64,000 bases of DNA from Perspicuibacillus lycopersici (GTDB lineage Bacteria; Bacillota; Bacilli; Bacillales; Caldibacillaceae), in NCBI RefSeq assembly GCF_025660475.1, contig NZ_JAOUSF010000001.1, positions 496,001 to 560,000 of the forward strand. Direction: 5' to 3'. The position numbers were made by a program, and so were the translations under genes. Positions 47,457 through 59,212 of this stretch are shown here, one piece after another (position 1 is the first letter of the stretch; each line of letters starts with the position of its first letter). Below the pieces are notes generated by a model. That model did not search any database. It was not told the DNA's origin and saw only the letters and a list, made by a program, of their open reading frames with translations.

Positions 47457-47482
47457 ATAGATCTACTGTCATTTACAAACGA

Positions 47483-48742
47483 TTAATATTTTTGCTCAAT
47501 ATTTTCAGAAATAACTTTTACTGCATCTTCTGCAGATTGTTCCGCTGATTTATTACCAGATGCTGCATCAAACATTAAGTTTGCTGCACCTGTCCAAACT
47601 TCTGCCATTTCAGGAATATTAGGCATTGGTTGTGCTGAACTATATTGGTTAATAACTGCCGTTGCTAATTCATCAGTACCAGCTGCAACTGTAGCTCTTG
47701 TTTGTTGGTTTGCAGGAATTTCGTTAACCATTTCATATAACGTTTGTTGATTTTCAGCATTTGTTACATAATCTAACCATTTTGCTGCAAGTTCTTTATC
47801 TTTTGCATAATTACTGATTACCCATGCTTTTCCTCCAGCAAACGGTTGATAGTTTTCACCATTTGGTAGAGTTGGGATTGTGGAAACGCCATAGTTTACG
47901 CCAGCTTCTTTATAGCTTGCTGCACTCCATGGACCGCTAATTACAGCTGCTGCTTTTCCAGAAGTAAATTGTGTATCAATAAAGCTTCCAGCACTTGTAG
48001 TATCTAACATACCTTGTGGCCATGTTTCTTGATACCATTTTGTTGCATATTTAATACCTTCAATAGATTCTGGAGTTCCTAAACCGATATCAGATGGATT
48101 TGTTCCGTTTTCACCGAACACATAACCACCATAACCTGCTAATAAACCGTAAGTGCTATAGAAATCTACCCAGTTTGCTAAGAATGCAGTGTTTTTACCT
48201 TTTTCAGATTCAAACGCGAATCTTTCATCTTTTGCAAGTGTTTCAAGATCAGCGAATGTTGCAGGTGCTGCATCAATCAAATCTTTATTATAGTAAAGTA
48301 CTAATGTTTCAATAACAAATGGAGAACCGTAAATTTTTCCGTTGATTGTTACTTGTTGTTCATCAGTTGCGTCATAACGTCCGTCATCTGGTAAAGTAAC
48401 TTCTGCTAAATGTCCTTGTTGCCCTAAGTTACCAACACGGTCAAATGGTGCTACCATTACATCAGGAGCAATTCCTGCAGGACCATCAAGTGGTAATGAT
48501 TCTAAATTACCAAACATATCAACTTCAGAAACTTTTACATCTACATTATTTTCTTCTTCAAAAGCTGGAATAATTTTATTTAAGTATTCTGCATAGGATG
48601 CATCAACTGCAACGGTTAAAGTTTTTGTACCTTTGTCACCGTTATCAGTGGATTTATCTCCACCGCCACCACATGCTGCAAGTAATAATGCACTAGAAGC
48701 TGCTAAACCTAATGCTACTTTTTTCCAATTATTTTTCTTCAT
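47483..48742 (-). CDS. mdxE: Maltodextrin-binding lipoprotein MdxE (MalE)
   Basis: A 419-residue extracellular solute-binding lipoprotein: signal peptide with lipobox LLAAC (Cys at about 24) followed by a GGGG tether. The typical MalE body includes APDVMVAPFDRVGNLGQQGHL, GSPFVIETLVLYYNKDLI and SGPWSAASYKEAG. It captures maltodextrins for MdxFG. First gene of the importer unit; operator about 200 bases upstream. Confidence 0.95.
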   Translation of the reverse strand: MKKNNWKKVALGLAASSALLLAACGGGGDKSTDNGDKGTKTLTVAVDASYAEYLNKIIPAFEEENNVDVKVSEVDMFGNLESLPLDGPAGIAPDVMVAPFDRVGNLGQQGHLAEVTLPDDGRYDATDEQQVTINGKIYGSPFVIETLVLYYNKDLIDAAPATFADLETLAKDERFAFESEKGKNTAFLANWVDFYSTYGLLAGYGGYVFGENGTNPSDIGLGTPESIEGIKYATKWYQETWPQGMLDTTSAGSFIDTQFTSGKAAAVISGPWSAASYKEAGVNYGVSTIPTLPNGENYQPFAGGKAWVISNYAKDKELAAKWLDYVTNAENQQTLYEMVNEIPANQQTRATVAAGTDELATAVINQYSSAQPMPNIPEMAEVWTGAANLMFDAASGNKSAEQSAEDAVKVISENIEQKY

Positions 48743-48940
48743 GTCTATATCCCCCTTAGGAATAAATCATTTTTTATTATTTATATAACGCTTATAAAAG
48801 CAGTTATATCCGATGAAAGCGATACCACTATGAAGCATATCTTAAAATTGGGTAATCAACTTTTCGAATACTTTTACAGTGATAGGACTAACTTAATGAA
48901 TCGAATTTCCTATAAAAAAATAAGTTTTGTTTAACACTTG

Positions 48941-48952
48941 GCAAACGTTTGC
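48941..48952. promoter_or_regulatory. LacI-type operator upstream of mdxE
   Basis: GCAAACGTTTGC is a perfect 12-base palindrome with the central CG typical of LacI-family operators; the same core recurs at 53286-53297. Confidence 0.85.
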
Positions 48953-49165
48953 ATTTCACATTTTTTATATTAGCACACATCTATGAAAACGGCAACATTT
49001 TTTTTGTGATATTTTTTTAATCTTATCATTCTCTTTCTATCAATGATTATTTCTATATTATGCTCAATTAATAACAACCTATCCTTCTATCGAAACTACC
49101 TTTAACATTCCTCAATTTCCCTTAGATTATTCATTTTTTAGGCAATCGATTGCACTTTCATAGAA

Positions 49166-49196
49166 AAGGAGAAGGAGGTTTTCTCCCCTTCTCCTT
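49166..49196 (-). terminator. Terminator of the amylase-GH31 unit
   Basis: AAGGAGAAGG and CCTTCTCCTT, perfect 10-bp arms; on the minus strand TTCTATG follows. 12 bases after the GH31 stop. Confidence 0.78.
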
Positions 49197-49207
49197 ACCT
49201 AAAAATA

Positions 49208-51550
49208 TTAAACTACATAAAGATTATCATCTACTTCCGGTAGCTTTTTACCATTTAAATATACCGACTTGCAATCCCCATTATGAACAAGTAACTGTAA
49301 TTTCCATGTAGGAACAAATAAACCATCATCCGTTATTGACAGATAAATATTCTCTCCATTACATTCCACTTGAAGCTTTTTACACATAAAGTTGCCTTTT
49401 TCGTATTCAAAAGTTTCACCGTCATCCTCATATAATGCGAACTCATACTTAGAGGATTCACTAGGATAGAAATGTATCGTTAATTGATTATCTTTCACTC
49501 CTGCATTTTGTTTAAACGGACCATTTACGATAAATGTTCCTTCTTTAATAAAGATAGGTAGTACATCCAGGTCTGCATGAATTAACTGATGCTTTCCGCC
49601 TTCTAGCACTTCATCCGTCCAATAATTCACCCATCTGCCTTCAGGTAAATATAGTGCTCTATCTGTAACTGACGGTTGGAGAATAGGAGCAACGATAACA
49701 TTATCACCAATCATAAACTGGTCATTTAAGTTGTACGTTTTTGGATCATTTGGATACTCCAAAACTAACGGCCGTAGAATTGGTAGTCCTGTTCTACTGC
49801 TTTCCGCAAATAGTGAATACAGCTGCGGCAACCATTGGTAACGTAATTGAATATATTTTTTTATTATATCACGATATTTCTCACCAAACGCCCACGGCTC
49901 TTGGCGTAACGTACCGATTGCACTATGATTTCGGAAAAATGGTGTAAATGCACCTACCTGAGTCCAGCGTGCAAGCAATTCACCGTTTGTATCATGGGCA
50001 AACCCTCCAACATCAGGACCGGCAAACGGAACTCCTGATAAGCCTAGATTCATCACCATTGGTAATGACATTTGCAAATGTTCCCAGAAGCTACGGTTAT
50101 CACCAGTCCAAACAGCAGCATAACGCTGAACTCCAGAATAACCGGCACGAGTCAATACAAATGGTCGTTTTCCTTTTAGCTGGTCTTTCATTCCCTCATA
50201 GGTAGCCTTTGACATCATTAAACCATATAGATTATGCAATTCACGATGAGTTTTCGGTTCACCATCATTTCCATGAATGACTTTCACATCCATTGTTTTC
50301 GTTTCATTGAAAACAGCTGGTTCATTCATATCATTCCATATGCCCTCAATTCCTAATTCCTTATAAAACTCATGCTTTTCTCCCCACCACTTACGAACTT
50401 CTTCATTCGTAAAATCAGGAAAGGCACTATTCCCTGGCCACACATCGCCAAAATAGATGTTACCTTCCATGTATTTACAAAAATATCCTTTCTTTACTCC
50501 TTCTTGGTAAATAAGATATTCCGGGTCCTCCTTTACTCCTGGATCCACGATAGGAATCACATGGATACCCTTTTCTTTAAGCTGTTTAATAAGTTGTTTA
50601 GGATTTGTAAAGCGATTATAATCAAATGTAAATACTCGGTATTCATTCATGTAATGAATATCTAAATGTATTGCATCCAACGGGATTTCTAGCTCGGTAA
50701 AGTTTTGGACAAGCTCCAACACTTCCTCATCTGTTTCATAGCTATATCTAGATTGATGATAACCTATTGCCCATTTCGGAGGTAAAGGCATCCGTCCCGT
50801 TAATTCTGTATATTGTTCAATTACTTTTTTCATTGTCGGACCAGCAAAAACATAATAGCTTAATGTCCCTGCATCTGCTTCGTACGAATAATAATTCTCC
50901 TCTGAACGTAAATCAATAACTGTTCGTGAAGGATTATCAAAAAACACCCCATGTGCTATCCCGTCACGAAAGGCAATAAAAAATGGAATGGATTGATAAA
51001 GTGGGTCTGTTTCAGGATTATGTGGTGCATAAACGTCGGAATTCCACATCGTTAACTTTTCCCCGCGTTTATTCAAAAATCCTGTTTTTTCCCCAAATCC
51101 ATAAAAATGATCATTTGCTTCCATCGTTTGATAGCAAAGAACCTCTCCTGTATGCTTATACCGCATTCCCTTTTCTCCATCACCTGTTAACAAATTGCCA
51201 TTGTTATCATATACATATACTCTCGCAGCATTCCTTGTTATCTTCAATTGCAATGTATTTGATTTAAATAATAGCTCTGTTTCATTCTCCGTAAATTGGA
51301 CAGCAACATCTGATGTCTCCAGTACAACTGCCTTACTGTTTGTATATGCATTTTTTCCAAAAGGAACCATTTCTATTTTTATTATTTCGTTTGTGTAAAA
51401 TTCAATGAGAACATTGCCATTCGTACAAGTAAGATTCCATTTCCCCTCTGAATGGATATATGATTTTATATCACCAATTTCAAGGTAATTCTCTTTTGCC
51501 ATTTTGGCAGTTTTTTCTGGATGAATAGCAAAGCTTGTATCCTCTAGCAT
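49208..51550 (-). CDS. GH31 alpha-glucosidase
   Basis: A 780-residue cytosolic glycoside hydrolase family 31 enzyme. The nucleophile Asp lies in EGIWNDMNEPAVF near residue 410; the acid/base Asp is in RYAAVWTGDNRSFWEHL near 480. It releases glucose from maltose and maltodextrins. No signal peptide. ATG at 51550 is preceded by AGGAG 11 bases upstream; a GTG four codons earlier overlaps the ribosome binding site. It lies 34 bases after the amylase gene. Confidence 0.94.
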   Translation of the reverse strand: MLEDTSFAIHPEKTAKMAKENYLEIGDIKSYIHSEGKWNLTCTNGNVLIEFYTNEIIKIEMVPFGKNAYTNSKAVVLETSDVAVQFTENETELLFKSNTLQLKITRNAARVYVYDNNGNLLTGDGEKGMRYKHTGEVLCYQTMEANDHFYGFGEKTGFLNKRGEKLTMWNSDVYAPHNPETDPLYQSIPFFIAFRDGIAHGVFFDNPSRTVIDLRSEENYYSYEADAGTLSYYVFAGPTMKKVIEQYTELTGRMPLPPKWAIGYHQSRYSYETDEEVLELVQNFTELEIPLDAIHLDIHYMNEYRVFTFDYNRFTNPKQLIKQLKEKGIHVIPIVDPGVKEDPEYLIYQEGVKKGYFCKYMEGNIYFGDVWPGNSAFPDFTNEEVRKWWGEKHEFYKELGIEGIWNDMNEPAVFNETKTMDVKVIHGNDGEPKTHRELHNLYGLMMSKATYEGMKDQLKGKRPFVLTRAGYSGVQRYAAVWTGDNRSFWEHLQMSLPMVMNLGLSGVPFAGPDVGGFAHDTNGELLARWTQVGAFTPFFRNHSAIGTLRQEPWAFGEKYRDIIKKYIQLRYQWLPQLYSLFAESSRTGLPILRPLVLEYPNDPKTYNLNDQFMIGDNVIVAPILQPSVTDRALYLPEGRWVNYWTDEVLEGGKHQLIHADLDVLPIFIKEGTFIVNGPFKQNAGVKDNQLTIHFYPSESSKYEFALYEDDGETFEYEKGNFMCKKLQVECNGENIYLSITDDGLFVPTWKLQLLVHNGDCKSVYLNGKKLPEVDDNLYVV

Positions 51551-51584
51551 GCAAAAGCTCACTCCTTTGTTTATCTATTGTAAA

Positions 51585-53108
51585 TCATGCCACTTTTTTT
51601 CTTCTTATTAATAGAATGCCAAATACAATAACTAGCAGCAATACAACACCTCCGATTAAATACATGACGGTGTTTGACTCATGTTCCTGTAAAAGATATA
51701 TTTGTGCCGTCTGCCCGTCCAGCTCGATGGCATATTGTCCGTGCTTGTCTCGAATCGTTTTATCATTTAATAAAGATTGTAGCTGTTTGTTAGCACCTAA
51801 ATCTTCTGTAGCAATCTTTGTTATTTGAGACTCCGAACTATCATTGATAATGACTAAAACCTTTTCGTCTTCATACGTTCTTGTGTACGCCATGACACTA
51901 GATCCATCATACAACAACTGGAATTCGCCTTTAGTCAAAGCTGGGTGTTCCGCCCGGATAGTACTTAAAGAAGAGATATAATCTATTAACTCATGATCCT
52001 TAAATTCCATCATTCTCCTATTATCAGGATCCGCTCCACCTGGCATCGCAATTTCTGTACCATAATAAATAATAGGAATGCCTGGTGCTGTATACATATA
52101 CGTCAATGCTTGTTTTAATCGAGTGGATGGATTTTGACCGTTTTGTTCTGCCTTTTCTGCAAAGCGGATATTATCATGATTATCAAGAAAATTACCTAAT
52201 ATATACGGATTTTTATATATAGTAGTATTTCTTTCCCATATTTTATACAAATTGCTTATATTTTGATCAGGACTAGCAAATACGTTTGATAAAACATTGT
52301 ACATAGGATAATCGACAACGGAATCAATTCCACTTTCTACATACGCTTGCGAGTAATTTGGATCATTATGCCAAACTTCACCAATTAAAAAGAAATCCTG
52401 CTTCACTGATTTGACTTCCCTTGAAAAATCCTCCCAAAACCATTTAGGAACATGTTTGACCGTATCTAGTCTGTATCCGTCAATGTCTGTTTCCTCTATC
52501 CACCATTTGGCCATTTTTATTAAATAATCCTCAACCTCTGGGTTTTCCTGGTTTAAATCTGGCAAGCCAGCTAGTTGACCGGTTTCTACTTCTTCCTGAT
52601 TATCATAGTCAAAAATAGGTTTTGCCACATGGAACCAATCTGCTTTTTCCGGATCATTCAGCCAAGGGTGATGATAGCCTGTATGATTCACTACCAGGTC
52701 TAAAATAACCTTTATTCCACGGCTATGCGCTTCTTCTACTAATTGTTTAAATTCTTCTAATGTACCGAAATGCTCCTCTACCTCATAAAAATCTTCTGTC
52801 CAATATCCGTGATAACCACCGGGCTCATTGTTTACAATCGGCGTCAGCCAAATGGCAGTAAACCCCATATTTTGAATATAATCTAACTTATTAATAATTC
52901 CTTGAAAGTCTCCGCCATGATATGCACTAGGGTCATTTACATTTACTTCAAAATCATTGCTTGGATCACCGTTATTAAATCGATCAACCATAATAAAATA
53001 AATGCTTTCATCCTCCCAAGAATCCTCCTCCTCTGCGAATACAGGTAATGTTGTTATAAAATACATAAGAAAGATAATGGCAAAAAAGCTAAATGAAAAT
53101 TTTTTCAC
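51585..53108 (-). CDS. Membrane-tethered alpha-amylase (GH13)
   Basis: A 507-residue protein: signal peptide (FSFSFFAIIFLMYFITTLPVFA), catalytic GH13 barrel, and a C-terminal membrane helix (VMYLIGGVVLLLVIVFGILL) with RRKKVA tail. Conserved regions: VILDLVVNHTG, DIDGYRLDTVKHV (nucleophile Asp), LIGEVWH (acid/base Glu) and LDNHDNIRF. So starch is cut outside while the enzyme stays anchored. The GTG start at 53108 has GGGAGGG 7 bases upstream. Confidence 0.92.
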   Translation of the reverse strand: MKKFSFSFFAIIFLMYFITTLPVFAEEEDSWEDESIYFIMVDRFNNGDPSNDFEVNVNDPSAYHGGDFQGIINKLDYIQNMGFTAIWLTPIVNNEPGGYHGYWTEDFYEVEEHFGTLEEFKQLVEEAHSRGIKVILDLVVNHTGYHHPWLNDPEKADWFHVAKPIFDYDNQEEVETGQLAGLPDLNQENPEVEDYLIKMAKWWIEETDIDGYRLDTVKHVPKWFWEDFSREVKSVKQDFFLIGEVWHNDPNYSQAYVESGIDSVVDYPMYNVLSNVFASPDQNISNLYKIWERNTTIYKNPYILGNFLDNHDNIRFAEKAEQNGQNPSTRLKQALTYMYTAPGIPIIYYGTEIAMPGGADPDNRRMMEFKDHELIDYISSLSTIRAEHPALTKGEFQLLYDGSSVMAYTRTYEDEKVLVIINDSSESQITKIATEDLGANKQLQSLLNDKTIRDKHGQYAIELDGQTAQIYLLQEHESNTVMYLIGGVVLLLVIVFGILLIRRKKVA

Positions 53109-53153
53109 GAATTTGTTCCCTCCCTCATAATATTGTCTTATTTCTGTTAAAAG

Positions 53154-53167
53154 CGCAAACGATTTCA
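53154..53167. promoter_or_regulatory. cre/LacI-type site downstream of the amylase promoter
   Basis: On the minus strand TGAAATCGTTTGCG, one base off the cre consensus and sharing the TCGTTTGC core with the cluster operators; it lies just downstream of the -10, a roadblock position. Confidence 0.7.
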
Positions 53168-53169
53168 CT

Positions 53170-53198
53170 ATCTTATATATTTTATTATTATCTGTAAA
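53170..53198 (-). promoter_or_regulatory. Sigma-A promoter of the amylase-GH31 unit
   Basis: TTTACA and TAAGAT on the minus strand with exactly 17 bases between. Confidence 0.78.
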
Positions 53199-53240
53199 CG
53201 CTGTCAATTATAGATAGAAATAGAAATTCAATATTTTTCT

Positions 53241-53269
53241 TTGACTATGATATCGTTTTCAAATATACT
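53241..53269 (+). promoter_or_regulatory. Sigma-A promoter of the neopullulanase gene, with overlapping cre
   Basis: TTGACT and TATACT with 17 bases between. TGATATCGTTTTCA (53248-53261) in the spacer is one base off the cre consensus. Confidence 0.85.
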
Positions 53270-53285
53270 TTAAAATGAATAATGT

Positions 53286-53297
53286 GCAAACGTTTGT
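53286..53297. promoter_or_regulatory. LacI-type operator of the neopullulanase gene
   Basis: GCAAACGTTTGT, 11 of 12 bases of the palindrome upstream of mdxE, about 17 bases after the -10. Confidence 0.8.
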
Positions 53298-53328
53298 AAT
53301 TTATCACAGAAATTAAAATGGAAAGTAG

Positions 53329-55110
<1,782 letters not shown>

Positions 55111-55124
55111 TATTCTAATCTATA

Positions 55125-55181
55125 AAGGTTGGACCTTCTATCCTAAAGAGCTTTTGGATGACAGAAGGTCTAGCCTTTTGT
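55125..55181 (+). terminator. Terminator of the neopullulanase gene
   Basis: AAGGTTGGACCTTCT and AGAAGGTCTAGCCTT pair with small mismatches and are followed by TTTGTTTTC. Confidence 0.85.
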
Positions 55182-55345
55182 TTTCTTAAAATATGATGTT
55201 ACGTACTGCTAGAATTCAACGACTTCATAGAATATGATTTATTGCTTCTTCTTCCTATGTATAAAATACAAATCCCATGTCAAAAACAGAATAGATAACA
55301 AAGACATTATCCAAAATATCATGCTTTACCATCATGGAGGACTAG

Positions 55346-55912
55346 ATGAGACAAGAAAGATTACATATATTAAACAAACAGCTACGTGCCTATTTCGAAG
55401 GAACAGTAGAGATGATTAACAATGAGTGGATATTTTTTGATAATGAAACAGAGGAGGCATACCCTATCGAAAACTTTTATTCTAAAGAAATCCAGGTAGA
55501 AAAATATAACGATTGGAAAAAAGGGATACTACTGGACAATCTGACTATTCAAGGGGAGCAAGGAGATTTCAAATTACATGATCAAGACACCATTAAAATA
55601 CGGAAAACCTTACCCTATTCATTTGATTCACTTTTGCAAGATTTACAGGATGACGCATTTTTTCGGTTTATCCTCACATTAAACAAGCTCGGCTTTTCGG
55701 TTTATGATTTATTATATTGTCATAATCATTTATCCTTTCTTCTGAATGAAAATAAGGAAGGAGTAAACTTTATGGTGTTTGATAATGCGGTTCAAATATG
55801 CTCTGTCAACCATCACTTTCAATACGAAAAGAAATATATCGACCGCTTCGAATTTACATTAAACACTGGTGAACGATTGATCCTTCAAGCAGTAAAACCA
55901 TCAACAATATAG
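55346..55912 (+). CDS. yisN: DUF2777 protein (YisN)
   Basis: A 188-residue cytosolic protein of unknown function. The opening RLHILNKQLRAYFEGTVEMINNEWIFFDNE matches the DUF2777/YisN family as I remember it. Neighbours yisL, yisK and gerP agree with the B. subtilis yis region. GGAGGACTAG ribosome binding site. It ends at a bidirectional terminator shared with the EAL gene. Confidence 0.82.
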   Translation: MRQERLHILNKQLRAYFEGTVEMINNEWIFFDNETEEAYPIENFYSKEIQVEKYNDWKKGILLDNLTIQGEQGDFKLHDQDTIKIRKTLPYSFDSLLQDLQDDAFFRFILTLNKLGFSVYDLLYCHNHLSFLLNENKEGVNFMVFDNAVQICSVNHHFQYEKKYIDRFEFTLNTGERLILQAVKPSTI

Positions 55913-55922
55913 TGCAAGAAAC

Positions 55923-55983
55923 AAAAAAAGTCTATTCTAGCACCAATTATTCATGTGATTGGATGATAGGATAGACTTTTTCT
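55923..55983. terminator. Bidirectional terminator, yisN / EAL gene
   Basis: AAAAAAAGTCTATTCTA pairs with AGGATAGACTTTTT; A and T runs on both sides suit both convergent genes. Confidence 0.85.
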
Positions 55984-56002
55984 TTAAATTTGGATTTATT
56001 TT

Positions 56003-58555
56003 TTAGTTAAACAGTTTATTGTGATTTTTTAATACTTCTGCAAATGCTACTTGGTCAACAGGCTTTTCAATATAATAGCCCTGTGCATAATCACAATTTA
56101 AATTTTTCAGCTCTTCAATTTGTTCCAGCGTTTCAACACCCTCTGCCACGACTTTCACGGACAGACCATTTCCCATTGTAATAATTGCTTTTACAATGGA
56201 GCGATCAACGGATTCTAAATGAAGATTATGGATAAATGATCGATCAATTTTTAACGTATTTATTGGTAAATTTTTTAAATAGCTTAATGAGGAATAACCT
56301 GTTCCAAAATCATCAATGGACACTTTCACACCAAGCTCCTGAATAGATTTCATAATCTCTATGGAATGATTAATATTTTTTAACATTCCACTTTCCGTAA
56401 GTTCCAAATGCAAATACGTTGGCTTAACTCCGGATATAGCTAATGCATTCTTCACATTCGCGATAAAATCGCTATGTTGAAATTGGTAGGCAGATACATT
56501 TACAGAAATAAATAGTTCACCCAAGCCCTCTTCTACCCATTTTTTCTGTTGCTTACACGCCTCGATTAATACCCACTTTCCAATATCATTTATTAATCCT
56601 GTTTCCTCTGCAATTGGAATAAATTCTAACGGTGGAATTAACCCTAATTTCGGATGCATCCAACGAACTAATGCCTCACTACCAATTAATTTTCCAGATT
56701 GTAAACTTACTAACGGTTGGTACATTAAAAATAATTCATTCTTTTCAATGGCGCGTCTTAAATAATTCTCTAATTCAAATCGATATTTAATTTGATCGTT
56801 CATCTCATTCGAGAAAAACGTAATTTTACTACCGCCCTGTCTTTTTGCTCGGTTCATTGCTGTATCTGCATTTTTTAAAATAAGCTGAGCATCTCCACCG
56901 TCTTCCGGATAGAAGCTTACACCAAAGCTAGCAGACAAGAAAAATTCTTGTCCTTCATAAGTTAACGGCTCTGAAATCGTATTTTTCATTTTATTACATA
57001 GTTCGATTATCGTATCGTACGCTAAGTTCTCTGTAAGGATTATCGTAAACTTATCTCCGCCAAAACGCCCAAAAACCGCATCCTCTGGAAGCAAGCTTTG
57101 AACACGATATGCTATTTGTGTCAAAATCCGATCGCCAATTAAATGGCCCAGGTTATCATTGATTAGTTTAAATCGGTCCATATCGAAAAAAATAACGGCA
57201 AGCTTTTGTTTATTCTTCTTTGCCTTTTGAATAGTTTTCGTTACCATCTCCATTATTTTTGCCCGGTTCGGTAACCCCGTTTCTTTATCAAAGTAAGCAA
57301 TTTGCGTCATTTTCTGTTCGAAATTTTTTTTGTCCTTTATAGTAAGCTCGATTAAGTTTATTAAATATATAAGGACTTTCATTTCATTTGAAACTGTATA
57401 GGAAAATGACATCTTTTCTTTTTTTACGTTTCTAGCGAAATTTTCATTCATTGCCAACGCCTTTAAATGGAATGCGGAATGGTCAATATCTAGCCAGCTA
57501 TCCTCATTCCTAGTAATGCAACCATTTGTAGGTGCAATACAATGTAAATTCTCCATTTCTTCCTCCGAGAAGGATGGAAGAAACATAAGTTTTGCTTGGG
57601 AAGAATATGTAAAAATCGTATCGACTTGCTTTTCAGAAAGTGTATTAAGCGTATCAACACTCTTTTCTAATAGATTTTCAATATTAATGTAAGCAAGTGA
57701 AATAGTATCTTTTAATGTAACGTTTGTTGATAGTTCCAATGTTCCATCATTATGTATTTTCGTAATATAAATTATGCTATCCTTCCCATCTCTTGTTAAA
57801 AGCAGTGGGAGCTTATCGCTTGAAGCCAATAAGTTATCGATTACCATCGGACTTAAACGATTGGCTAAAGCTTCTAACGGGTTTTCATGATTAATTTGTA
57901 TAATATGCTTATTTTCCACACTCGAGAGTTTAAATGGCTGACCAATTTTACTGTAATTGATATTTTCGTAGCGATAAACCTCTAAATCTGGATTAAATAA
58001 TCCTGCAATTACAAATCCATCATCTATCCTATCAGCATTTGAAAATACAAAGGCGGAATTATTAAATTCTCCTACACTTGCACTTGCCCCTGTTATTCCA
58101 ATTTTATGCTGTTTAACAAATTGTTTTATTACTTCTGGCATAGTTAAGGATGCGGTAGTTGAAAACATTATTAATGCTTTTAAATCTGGATAGGAAAGAA
58201 AATCGATTAATGACTGCTCTATCATTTTTGTATCTTTTACGTTCGATAAACATATAGTTCGTAATGTTGTTTTACGAAAAACAGTAAAGGATAAAATAAT
58301 TTTTCCTTTTGTTATTTTACCGTTTACAATCTCTCCTGCAGTTGTACATCCGATAACATGAACCTTAGGAAGTAATTCTTGCATGATCCTTTGCAGTTGA
58401 GTAATTTTTTCTGAATCGTCATTACCGAAAAAAACTTGAACTAGCACGTCCGGGCTATTTTCAATCCGATGTTTTACGATAAAGTTTTCCAGCTGCATTT
58501 TCGTTGTGAATTCACAACTGTAAGTTTCTGCCAAATCCGCCCACCCGCTTTTCAT
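56003..58555 (-). CDS. FIST-GGDEF-EAL cyclic di-GMP protein
   Basis: An 850-residue cytosolic protein: FIST_N/FIST_C sensor region (residues about 15-390, with GCTTAGEI and [13 protein letters not shown]), GGDEF domain (about 425-580), and EAL domain (about 595-845). The GGDEF signature reads RFGGDKF, so diguanylate cyclase activity is doubtful. The EAL residues are intact: [44 protein letters not shown] and QGYYIEKPV. It is therefore most likely a cyclic di-GMP phosphodiesterase controlled by a small ligand. No membrane segments. Confidence 0.93.
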   Translation of the reverse strand: MKSGWADLAETYSCEFTTKMQLENFIVKHRIENSPDVLVQVFFGNDDSEKITQLQRIMQELLPKVHVIGCTTAGEIVNGKITKGKIILSFTVFRKTTLRTICLSNVKDTKMIEQSLIDFLSYPDLKALIMFSTTASLTMPEVIKQFVKQHKIGITGASASVGEFNNSAFVFSNADRIDDGFVIAGLFNPDLEVYRYENINYSKIGQPFKLSSVENKHIIQINHENPLEALANRLSPMVIDNLLASSDKLPLLLTRDGKDSIIYITKIHNDGTLELSTNVTLKDTISLAYINIENLLEKSVDTLNTLSEKQVDTIFTYSSQAKLMFLPSFSEEEMENLHCIAPTNGCITRNEDSWLDIDHSAFHLKALAMNENFARNVKKEKMSFSYTVSNEMKVLIYLINLIELTIKDKKNFEQKMTQIAYFDKETGLPNRAKIMEMVTKTIQKAKKNKQKLAVIFFDMDRFKLINDNLGHLIGDRILTQIAYRVQSLLPEDAVFGRFGGDKFTIILTENLAYDTIIELCNKMKNTISEPLTYEGQEFFLSASFGVSFYPEDGGDAQLILKNADTAMNRAKRQGGSKITFFSNEMNDQIKYRFELENYLRRAIEKNELFLMYQPLVSLQSGKLIGSEALVRWMHPKLGLIPPLEFIPIAEETGLINDIGKWVLIEACKQQKKWVEEGLGELFISVNVSAYQFQHSDFIANVKNALAISGVKPTYLHLELTESGMLKNINHSIEIMKSIQELGVKVSIDDFGTGYSSLSYLKNLPINTLKIDRSFIHNLHLESVDRSIVKAIITMGNGLSVKVVAEGVETLEQIEELKNLNCDYAQGYYIEKPVDQVAFAEVLKNHNKLFN

Positions 58556-58639
58556 GATTCTTATCCTATAGAAAAAATGAATATAATAAATATTTCTTAC
58601 TCTTCTAAAATAGCATAAAAGATTCTATATGTAACGTAA

Positions 58640-58673
58640 AAAAACAAAAAGAATTGCCTGTTTCGACAATTCC
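58640..58673 (-). terminator. Terminator of yisL
   Basis: GAATTGCC and GACAATTC pair over 8 bases (one G-T), followed on the minus strand by TTTTTGTTTTTTT. Confidence 0.85.
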
Positions 58674-58731
58674 TTCGACAAATTTCATTATTTTATTGCA
58701 TGGAGGCAAACTTCTCTTACTTCCTCCATTA

Positions 58732-59091
58732 TTATCTAAAGGTCCACCAGCCAAGCGGTAAGCTTAAACCTAAATAAATGGTAATGGCAAAAAAGATAAT
58801 TAAGAGAGTCCAAAAAACTACTGTACTTTTGCCTTTTACTGTCCGTACTAGTACCATTTCTAACATTGCAATTACAAGAATTCCAAATAATAGCTTAATA
58901 TGATAGCCCATACTTGGATCAACAGCTAAAAACAATTGAATTCCTGAGGCAATTACAAGTAGATAAAAAACACGTAATATCATTTGGACAATTTTTGCAG
59001 GCTTTGCTTTTCCATTTTTTATTAGAATTAATGCTACGACAAATAAAATAATGGCAACAGCCCAAGATGTAATATGTAAATGTGTTGTCAT
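58732..59091 (-). CDS. yisL: DUF1516 membrane protein (YisL)
   Basis: A 119-residue protein with four membrane helices covering nearly its whole length; HITSWAVAIILFVVALILI at the start is typical of YisL. Function unknown. It lies between the EAL gene and yisK, as in the B. subtilis yisK-yisL order. Confidence 0.9.
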   Translation of the reverse strand: MTTHLHITSWAVAIILFVVALILIKNGKAKPAKIVQMILRVFYLLVIASGIQLFLAVDPSMGYHIKLLFGILVIAMLEMVLVRTVKGKSTVVFWTLLIIFFAITIYLGLSLPLGWWTFR

Positions 59092-59212
59092 GAAAATTCC
59101 TCCAGCTTTAAATTAATCGAGTAGTTAGAGTCATACACTAAAATGATATCATAAACCTTTCGAAAAGAATAATGTAACATACTGTAATTCTAAAGTTTGC
59201 TTCCTTTGCCTG

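Larger units (their letters stand above)
48743..49207. other. mdxE promoter region and GH31 terminator
   Basis: This gap holds the mdxE control region with the palindrome at 48941-48952, very AT-rich sequence, and the GH31 gene's terminator at 49166-49196. No gene seen. I could not pick a convincing -35/-10 pair. Confidence 0.6.
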
